Assembly: GCA_937870795.1 (NCBI GenBank)
Contig: CALMWS010000207.1
Span: 1-40,806 of the forward strand
From: an uncultured Bacteroidota bacterium
Lineage (GTDB): Bacteria; Bacteroidota; Bacteroidia; Chitinophagales; Saprospiraceae
Direction: 5' to 3'
Length of the DNA stretch: 40,806 nucleotides
Shown here piece by piece: positions 35,350-40,806 of this stretch (its first letter is position 1; the number at the start of each line of letters is the position of its first letter). A program made the position numbers and the translations under genes. The notes beneath the pieces were generated by a model. The model had not been told where the DNA came from, did no database searches, and worked only from the letters and a program-made list of their open reading frames with translations.

Positions 35350-37314
35350 TCAATGGTGGTTGTGGTTTTGAATCCTCTGTAAATCAATCCTGGTCACCGG
35401 CTGGTACACCAGGGGTACAAATTCTGTTTTGACATCGCTCTTGTCCAATCCAAACGCCTTTTCATCCGACAAACTCAGGTGTTTAAGGAAGAAATATGAA
35501 GACAACAACAAGCCCTCTTTGAGGTTAAATTCGTTTTCAACGGAAAGGAATTTTTCGATGACCACAAATTTGAAATCGGGTTCGCTGTTGTATTTTGAGC
35601 TGCCATCTGGTCGGATATGCAGGTTCAACTCTTTGTTGGTCACCAGCTCCTGTACTATTTTTTTGAAATAGAGCTCCGTCCTGGGCTGGATCCTGAAACC
35701 TATGTTGATGTTGATTTTAATGACCTTGTCGTCTACCAGCTCCGAAACATCGTAGGTCAGGGTGTACGGTTGTTCGGTGCGATTGATGTGTAAAAACCAA
35801 TACACATCAGCCCGTTTAGGTTTTTTGGAGAAAATAGATCTCATGATCTTATCTTCAATTTCGTGTCGACTGTTGGCCTTGGTTAGGTAGATAAGATGGG
35901 TAGAAAATCGGGGAATGTTGTCATCATGGCTCAGCTCATTCAACTTGGGTACAAATTGGCCGAGTTCCACAAATTTGGTAAACCGGTTGTTGGTCTTCCG
36001 GGCGAAATACCAGACATACATCACAAGGAAAATAAAGAGTTCAAAAAACAAGAACATCCATCTTTCTTTAATTTTAGCTACATTGGCAATGAAAAAAGAA
36101 AACTCTACGATGCCATATACAATTACAAATGCGTATACCAAATAGCGGTTCCATTTAAGTTTATAGATCAAAAAATAGCTGAGCAGCATCGTAGTCATCA
36201 TCATGGTAATGGTAATGGAAAAACCGTAGGCAGCCTCCATGTGAGTAGAATTCCTGAAATAAAGTATCATCATCACACAACCAATCCACAAGATGGTATT
36301 GACACTGGGAATGTAAATCTGACCTTTTGATTCTGTAGGTTGTTTGACGGTAACCCTCGGCCAAAAGTTGAGGTTGATGGCCTCACTAATGAGGGTATAA
36401 CTACCGCTGATCAAAGCTTGAGATGCAATGATGGCCGCGGCTGTAGCGATACCAATGCCTATGGGTAAGAACCATTCCGGCATAATTTCAAAAAATGGAT
36501 TTCTACCATCGAGGACGTTGCCCGCACTGTGCAACAACCAGGCCGATTGACCAAAATAATTGAGCAGCAGGCAAATTTTGACAAAGACCCAGGTAATCCG
36601 GATGTTGTTCCTGCCACAGTGCCCCAAATCAGAATAGAGGGCTTCTGCGCCGGTAGTAGCCAAAAAGACCGCACCCAAAAGCCAGAAACCATGCGGATAT
36701 TTAATCAATAAATCCAAGGCATATTTTGGATGAATGGCTTGTAACACAGATGGATAATGTACCAATTGTGCAGCACCCAGTATGGCCAGCATGCCAAACC
36801 AAATCACCATAATAGGCCCAAAGGCCCCCCCCACTTTTTGAGTGCCAAAACGCTGAAAGAAAAACAAAACCGATAAAATGACAATCACAATGGGCACTGT
36901 GGGTAAATCTTGCAAACCTTCAATGATGGTAAGACCCTCTATTGCTGACGCAACAGAAATGGGTGGTGTAATGATGCCATCGGCCAATAAAGTGGTAGCA
37001 CCCAGGATGGTAGGCACTGCCAGGTACTTTCCATACCTCCGCACAAGAGCATATAGTGAAAAAATACCCCCTTCACCGTCGTTGTCCGCTTTGAGCGTGA
37101 GCCAAATGTATTTGATGGTGGTCTGCAGGGTAAGGGTCCAGAAAACGCATGAGATGCCCCCGAACACCAACATTTCATCAATGTCCTTTTCACCTACTAT
37201 TGCTTTGAGCACATATAATGGACTTGTGCCGATGTCGCCGTAAATAATGCCAAGGGCCACAAGCAGTGACGCTGCTGTCACTTTACTTCTTACCGACGAA
37301 AAACCTGTTTGCAT
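35350..37314 (-). CDS. kup: Kup-type potassium transporter
   Basis: A 654-residue K+ uptake permease with about twelve transmembrane helices. The family opening ALGIIYGDIGTSPLYVLKAI is present, as are the conserved segments DNDGEGGIFSLYAL and ATTGAEALYSDLGHCGR. A cytoplasmic C-terminal domain of about 200 residues follows. The longest frame begins at TTG 37341, but the -7 box TATGTTTG (37346-37339) covers that codon, so ATG 37314 is the start. It lies downstream of the kdpE-like regulator and upstream of the porin. Confidence 0.96.
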   Translation of the reverse strand: MQTGFSSVRSKVTAASLLVALGIIYGDIGTSPLYVLKAIVGEKDIDEMLVFGGISCVFWTLTLQTTIKYIWLTLKADNDGEGGIFSLYALVRRYGKYLAVPTILGATTLLADGIITPPISVASAIEGLTIIEGLQDLPTVPIVIVILSVLFFFQRFGTQKVGGAFGPIMVIWFGMLAILGAAQLVHYPSVLQAIHPKYALDLLIKYPHGFWLLGAVFLATTGAEALYSDLGHCGRNNIRITWVFVKICLLLNYFGQSAWLLHSAGNVLDGRNPFFEIMPEWFLPIGIGIATAAAIIASQALISGSYTLISEAINLNFWPRVTVKQPTESKGQIYIPSVNTILWIGCVMMILYFRNSTHMEAAYGFSITITMMMTTMLLSYFLIYKLKWNRYLVYAFVIVYGIVEFSFFIANVAKIKERWMFLFFELFIFLVMYVWYFARKTNNRFTKFVELGQFVPKLNELSHDDNIPRFSTHLIYLTKANSRHEIEDKIMRSIFSKKPKRADVYWFLHINRTEQPYTLTYDVSELVDDKVIKININIGFRIQPRTELYFKKIVQELVTNKELNLHIRPDGSSKYNSEPDFKFVVIEKFLSVENEFNLKEGLLLSSYFFLKHLSLSDEKAFGLDKSDVKTEFVPLVYQPVTRIDLQRIQNHNHH

Positions 37315-37338
37315 AACTATATATTTGTATGCAAAATT

Positions 37339-37346
37339 CAAACATA
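37339..37346 (-). promoter_or_regulatory. kup -7 promoter box
   Basis: TATGTTTG on the minus strand, a perfect TAnnTTTG, 24 bases before ATG 37314. A TTG about 17 bases upstream is a -33 candidate. It indicates that kup-porin can be transcribed apart from the regulator genes. Confidence 0.6.
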
Positions 37347-37467
37347 GGGCATAATGAAAAAATCAAGACTTATAGCGGAAACATAAAGATTTTATAAAGG
37401 AAAGTGCTGAGTGGGCTAATTTTGGAATACCCCACCAGCCACCAAAATAGCTATGTTTAATGAAGAA

Positions 37468-38145
37468 CTATTGAAATCGATATCCCACCCTGCTTTCAGT
37501 GACCAGGTGTTTGGGCTGGTTGGCATCGTCTTCTATTTTTTTGCGCAGCGTTCCGATAAATACCCTGAGGTATTGGGTTTCTTTTTGATACGATAAACCC
37601 CAGATGGTTTTGAGTATTTGCTGATGGGTAAGCACCCTGCCTGCATTGGAAGCGAGCAGGGCCAGGAGTTGGTACTCTGTGGAGGTAAGTTTAAGCAATT
37701 GGTCTCCCTTTCTCACCGTTCGGGCTGCAAAATCTATGAACAAATTGCCGGAGGTAACAAAGGTACTTTTTACAGCAGATGGGTTGTTTTTCATGGCGGA
37801 TCGGATCCTTGCCATCAATTCAGCATTTCGAAAGGGCTTGGTCAGATAATCGGATGCCCCTTCGTCCAGGGCTTTGACAATATCATCTTCTCCATCCTGT
37901 ACAGAGAGGATGATAATCGCGTTTTCATACCACAAACGCAGAGCCTTTAACACTTCATGACCATTCATATCGGGCAGACCCAGATCGAGTAGGATCACAT
38001 CAGGCTGGTGATTGGCCGCCAGGGTTAATCCAGATTTACCATCTTCTGCCTGCAACACCAACATCTCCTGGCTCTTGAGGGTAAGCTCGAGCAATTTGCG
38101 GATTTGGGCTTCATCATCAATGACAAGTACTGTAGCCTTATTCAT
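37468..38145 (-). CDS. kdpE: KdpE-like OmpR-family response regulator
   Basis: A 225-residue protein. The receiver domain has D10/D11, phospho-acceptor D54, S81 and K103. The winged-helix DNA-binding domain follows (LKLTSTEYQLLALLASNAGRV...YLRVFIGTLRKKIED). The overall pattern is closest to KdpE. Its start overlaps the sensor kinase by eight bases. In Kdp systems it activates potassium-uptake genes. Here the next gene is kup, not kdpFABC, so kup is the likely target. Confidence 0.88.
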   Translation of the reverse strand: MNKATVLVIDDEAQIRKLLELTLKSQEMLVLQAEDGKSGLTLAANHQPDVILLDLGLPDMNGHEVLKALRLWYENAIIILSVQDGEDDIVKALDEGASDYLTKPFRNAELMARIRSAMKNNPSAVKSTFVTSGNLFIDFAARTVRKGDQLLKLTSTEYQLLALLASNAGRVLTHQQILKTIWGLSYQKETQYLRVFIGTLRKKIEDDANQPKHLVTESRVGYRFQ

Positions 38146-39190
38146 TTTTCAATTGATTGATATAGGTCGTTTCTGTGGGCAAATGTAAGGTAAATATACA
38201 GCCCTTGCCGGGTTCTGTTTTTAATTTCACTTCTCCTCCCTGCGCTTCACAAAATCCTTTGACTACGGCCAGGCCCAGCCCAATGCCACCAGCTTTGCTG
38301 CCGGGGGCGCGATAAAATTTCTCAAAAACCCTTAACGTATCTTCTTCGTCCAGTCCCGGTCCCTGATCCTTTACAAACAAGTCAACATAGCCTTCATATA
38401 AGTCAGCTCCAACCTCAATTTCTCCACCCCCACCATAAGTAAGCGCATTTTGCAACAGGTTGTACAGAGCTTGCGAGGTAAATCCAATGTCGATTTTGAT
38501 CAAAGGCAGGTCTTCCGACAACATAACTTTGACGTTTTTTACCTGCTCATCAGTCAATTGACCCACAGCTGCATATACAACCTCACTCACTTCGCACCAA
38601 TCGGGCCTGGCCTGCAACATACCACTTTCCAGACGGTTCATATTGAGCATGTTTTCTACCTGTCGGTGAAGGCGATTGCCGGCAATTTCAACTTCTCCTA
38701 CCAACTCATTAAGTGAAGCCATGTCTTTATGTTCCAAATGGAACTTCATACCATCTACAGAAGAAATAATGGCAGCAATGGGCGTCTTCATTTCGTGGGA
38801 TAATGAATTGAGCAGGGTGTGATAAAGTTGGATCGATTTTACCTTTTCTTCTTTTTCCCTGGCCTTTTCCCGCTCTGCACGGATCCTCGATTGCAAAACG
38901 GTATTCAACAGGGCAATGATGAAGTAAAGCAAAAACATAAGAATATCCTCCGCATTGTCGATGTGAAAAGTATAGAGAGGGGGAATGAAAAAAAAGTTCC
39001 AAACAAAGGCACTGATGGTTGCTGCTACTACAACCGGCCACATGGACAAGGTCATGGCAAGGATTGATACCACCGTTAGCAGTATCAGGGCTACTACTTT
39101 GTAACCGATCAAAGTTACCCCAGCAAAACACAACAGTGATGCCAATAATACCACTGCAATGGCAATTACAAATTGTAATCGCACATTCAT
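38138..39190 (-). CDS. kdpD: Sensor histidine kinase, KdpD C-terminal half
   Basis: A 350-residue kinase. A DUF4118-type membrane block of four helices (about residues 5-95, including FVWNFFFIPPLYTFHI) is followed by a coiled linker, HisKA with SHEMKTP (H132), and a HATPase with NLLQNALTYGGG, DQGPGL and GGIGLGLAVV. Full-length KdpD has about 400 further N-terminal residues (KdpD ATP-binding and Usp domains). These are absent here and are not encoded immediately upstream. GTG 39229 is the longest start but a perfect -7 box (39222-39215) lies inside the extension, so ATG 39190 is used. It overlaps the regulator by eight bases. Confidence 0.88.
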   Translation of the reverse strand: MNVRLQFVIAIAVVLLASLLCFAGVTLIGYKVVALILLTVVSILAMTLSMWPVVVAATISAFVWNFFFIPPLYTFHIDNAEDILMFLLYFIIALLNTVLQSRIRAEREKAREKEEKVKSIQLYHTLLNSLSHEMKTPIAAIISSVDGMKFHLEHKDMASLNELVGEVEIAGNRLHRQVENMLNMNRLESGMLQARPDWCEVSEVVYAAVGQLTDEQVKNVKVMLSEDLPLIKIDIGFTSQALYNLLQNALTYGGGGEIEVGADLYEGYVDLFVKDQGPGLDEEDTLRVFEKFYRAPGSKAGGIGLGLAVVKGFCEAQGGEVKLKTEPGKGCIFTLHLPTETTYINQLKNE

Positions 39191-39214
39191 TTCTTTGGAT
39201 CTGTTTTTATTGAT

Positions 39215-39222
39215 CAAAGATA
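39215..39222 (-). promoter_or_regulatory. Sensor kinase -7 promoter box
   Basis: TATCTTTG on the minus strand, a perfect TAnnTTTG, 24 bases before ATG 39190 and just past the end of the VOC gene. It starts the kinase-regulator transcript and rules out the GTG 39229 start. Confidence 0.6.
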
Positions 39223-39235
39223 GATCCACCTTCTG

Positions 39236-39643
39236 CTATTCTGTGGGCGGTTCCCCCATGTGCATCACCTCCCACTGGTGGCCGTCGATGTCGGCAAATG
39301 AATCGTAATACATCCAACCATGATCCACTGCTTCTTTGTATCGTTTACCTCCACTCTCGAGGGCCTTCGTCACCATTTCTATTGCCCTTTCCTTACTCTC
39401 CACCTGGATGGCAAGTATGACCTGGGTAGTACTGCCATCGGCAACTTCCCGATCGATAAAGGTTTTGAAAAAAGGCTCAGACAAAAGCATGGCGTAAATC
39501 TTATCTTCCTGCAAAATCAAACACAGGGCTTTTTCATCACTAAATTGTGAATTAAAACCAAAGCCCAGTCCCTCCCAAAATGCCCTGGTTTTTTCAATGT
39601 TTTTAATGGGCAAATTGACATATATGGATTTAATCTCTTGCAT
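39236..39643 (-). CDS. VOC-family (glyoxalase/bleomycin-resistance fold) protein
   Basis: A 135-residue protein with two beta-alpha-beta-beta-beta modules: VNLPIKNIEKTRAFWEGLGF at the start, and HGWMYYDSFADIDGHQWEVMHM at the end with a candidate metal ligand (E of WEV). It resembles extradiol dioxygenase-like or glyoxalase-like proteins of unknown substrate. It starts six bases after the stop of the DUF1295 gene, so the two are probably co-transcribed. Confidence 0.85.
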   Translation of the reverse strand: MQEIKSIYVNLPIKNIEKTRAFWEGLGFGFNSQFSDEKALCLILQEDKIYAMLLSEPFFKTFIDREVADGSTTQVILAIQVESKERAIEMVTKALESGGKRYKEAVDHGWMYYDSFADIDGHQWEVMHMGEPPTE

Positions 39644-39649
39644 GTAATT

Positions 39650-40579
39650 TTATTTAAACTTGGGTAAAGGTATAAACTTTGAAACCATCTTCTGATAAGT
39701 TTTATACTCCGGATACTTGCCCGCACTGATTTCTTCACTAAAATCGGCACTGCCCTGAAACAACAAAACAAGCAACAGTGCTCCTGTCAAACTCCAGTTG
39801 ATCCACTGTCCGGAAGCTGCCACGGAAAACAAATAAAAGCTGATCCAAATACTTTGCTCTGCAAAATAATTGGGATGCCGGCTCAAAGCCCAAAGGCCCT
39901 TATTTAAAAATCCTCGCTTTTGATCTTCTGTCAATTCTCCTCCCTGCTTAATGGCCTTCCACTTACCACTCTGGTATTGCCACTGTTGCCAGTCAGCCAC
40001 CATTTCAAATACAATGAAAAAAAACATCAAACCTGCTGCCAGGTAATCCAAACCATACATTTCCTTTCCTCTCTGATCGAAAGCAATCACAGCCGGTAAA
40101 GTAAACAACAAGATGAGCCCATTCTGGTACAACGAAATAAAAAACAAGTTAAACAAACTCCATTTCCATCCCGGCTGAAATTCTTTTTTTGCCCTTAGTA
40201 TACTCCATCGATAGTCTTCTTCTCCTTCCCAAAACTTCCACTTGTACGCCCCCTTCAACGCAAAATTCCCCGTCAGTCGAATACCCCACAGTGCTGTCAA
40301 CACACACATCACCACCAATCTAGGATCAAAGTCGCCTTTCCACATCACATAGCCCACGTAAAGTATCGGCAACAACGACCACAATTTATCCACCTGAGAA
40401 TAATTTTTGGTAATCTCTGAAACCAAAAAACAATACCCCGCCGCTGCCAGTGCCATCATGGCCAATTCCACCAACAACACATTGCCTTCAATGGTCAAAG
40501 CAAACCCTGAAAAATAGGAAAATGCTGGCACCACTATTAAAGTCAACATCAACAAAATAGCCGTAGTAAGTATCTTCAT
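39650..40579 (-). CDS. DUF1295 / steroid 5-alpha-reductase-like membrane protein
   Basis: A 309-residue protein with about seven to eight transmembrane helices. The family signature is in the C-terminal half: GLWALSRHPNYFAEQSIWISFYLF and YPEYKTYQKMVSKFIP. Relatives reduce or methylate lipids using NADPH or SAM, and the substrate is unknown here. The longest frame starts at TTG 40618, but the -7 box TATATTTG (40604-40597) lies within it, so ATG 40579 was chosen. Confidence 0.87.
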   Translation of the reverse strand: MKILTTAILLMLTLIVVPAFSYFSGFALTIEGNVLLVELAMMALAAAGYCFLVSEITKNYSQVDKLWSLLPILYVGYVMWKGDFDPRLVVMCVLTALWGIRLTGNFALKGAYKWKFWEGEEDYRWSILRAKKEFQPGWKWSLFNLFFISLYQNGLILLFTLPAVIAFDQRGKEMYGLDYLAAGLMFFFIVFEMVADWQQWQYQSGKWKAIKQGGELTEDQKRGFLNKGLWALSRHPNYFAEQSIWISFYLFSVAASGQWINWSLTGALLLVLLFQGSADFSEEISAGKYPEYKTYQKMVSKFIPLPKFK

Positions 40580-40596
40580 TTTCTGATTGTTTACCA

Positions 40597-40604
40597 CAAA
40601 TATA
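40597..40604 (-). promoter_or_regulatory. -7 promoter box of the DUF1295-VOC operon
   Basis: TATATTTG on the minus strand, a perfect TAnnTTTG, 17 bases before ATG 40579. Confidence 0.6.
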
Positions 40605-40686
40605 AATGCCCCTGGCAATAAAAACTAAGTTTTTGTTTGGAATAGAAATCAAAATCCAATAAAATCACAATTAGGCGCATAGCGTT

Positions 40687-40704
40687 AAGCGCGCAGCGCT
40701 TTTT
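40687..40704. repeat. Small hairpin with T-run
   Basis: AAGCGC-GCA-GCGCTT (40687-40701) followed by further T residues. It lies in a stretch with several AGCG-type words (40678-40745) that leads into the family A repeat. It looks terminator-like for plus-strand transcription, but no plus-strand gene precedes it, so it is more likely part of the repeat element. Confidence 0.45.
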
Positions 40705-40760
40705 GCACGAAGCTCGAAGAACAAGCATTGACCTAAGCGCAGCGTATTAAACTAAGCATG

Positions 40761-40806
40761 ACTGAACGCTTGCTATGAAGTAGCAATTTGATTGCCGGTG
40801 GCAATC
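40761..40806. repeat. Dispersed double-hairpin repeat, family A, copy 2
   Basis: TTGCTA-tgaag-TAGCAA (40770-40786) and GATTGCC-ggt-GGCAATC (40790-40806), three bases apart and preceded by CTGAACGC. Stems and spacing match copy 1 at 4981-5027, while the loop and spacer bases differ. It ends exactly at the window edge and may continue. Confidence 0.75.

Noticed and set aside
37468..39190. A complete Kdp system
   Set aside because: No kdpF, A, B or C gene is present, and the kinase has only the C-terminal half of KdpD.
40687..40704. Hairpin with T-run as a genuine terminator
   Set aside because: No plus-strand gene precedes it within the window, so it is better treated as part of the repeat-rich end.

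Overview
This window comes from a member of the Bacteroidota, most likely a Saprospiria-like relative. The evidence is the repeated sigma-ABfr -7 box (TAnnTTTG) just upstream of many genes, a type IX secretion sorting domain (31674-33863), many lipoprotein and secreted orphan proteins, and the family make-up (VCBS/UnbV, GH29, Gly-rich, tail-fibre-like). No rRNA, tRNA, insertion sequence or CRISPR array was recognised.

Layout. 1-3395 (minus): two P-loop NTPases one base apart. The downstream one carries a tetratricopeptide array that runs off the left edge and is built of nearly identical 102-bp units. Their leader holds a 44-bp near-palindrome. 3520-10818: housekeeping and metabolism: mnmE, cutC, a MalS-type periplasmic amylase, tadA, guaB and an AlkB-type alkane hydroxylase. 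Two families of dispersed hairpin repeats lie in the gaps here. 10853-17055: a membrane acyltransferase-like protein, then a lipoprotein pair (vanadium haloperoxidase/PAP2 and a 1101-residue VCBS-UnbV protein). 17151-18703: a HigBA-type toxin-antitoxin pair and an ankyrin protein. 19298-23562: surface or secreted proteins (tail-fibre-like, Gly-rich, a duplicated alpha/beta-barrel protein) around a heavily frameshifted gene relic. 24186-31629: an acyltransferase, an unknown secreted protein, two GNATs, a beta-lactamase-fold hydrolase, an alpha-L-fucosidase and a YdeI/OmdA protein. 31674-33863: a T9SS cargo protein. 33954-39190 (minus): a potassium locus read as sensor kinase (KdpD C-terminal half only), KdpE-like regulator, Kup transporter and an outer-membrane porin. 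39236-40579: a VOC protein and a DUF1295 membrane protein. The right edge is a second copy of the double-hairpin repeat found beside mnmE.

How the genes work together. The clearest functional units are the kinase-regulator-Kup-porin set (probable potassium sensing and uptake), the haloperoxidase/UnbV pair, the toxin-antitoxin pair, and the two-ATPase pair. The ATPase pair is the best candidate for an undescribed sensing or conflict system. Several longest-frame starts are non-ATG codons lying upstream of, or on top of, a -7 box. In those cases I moved the start to the ATG downstream of the box.
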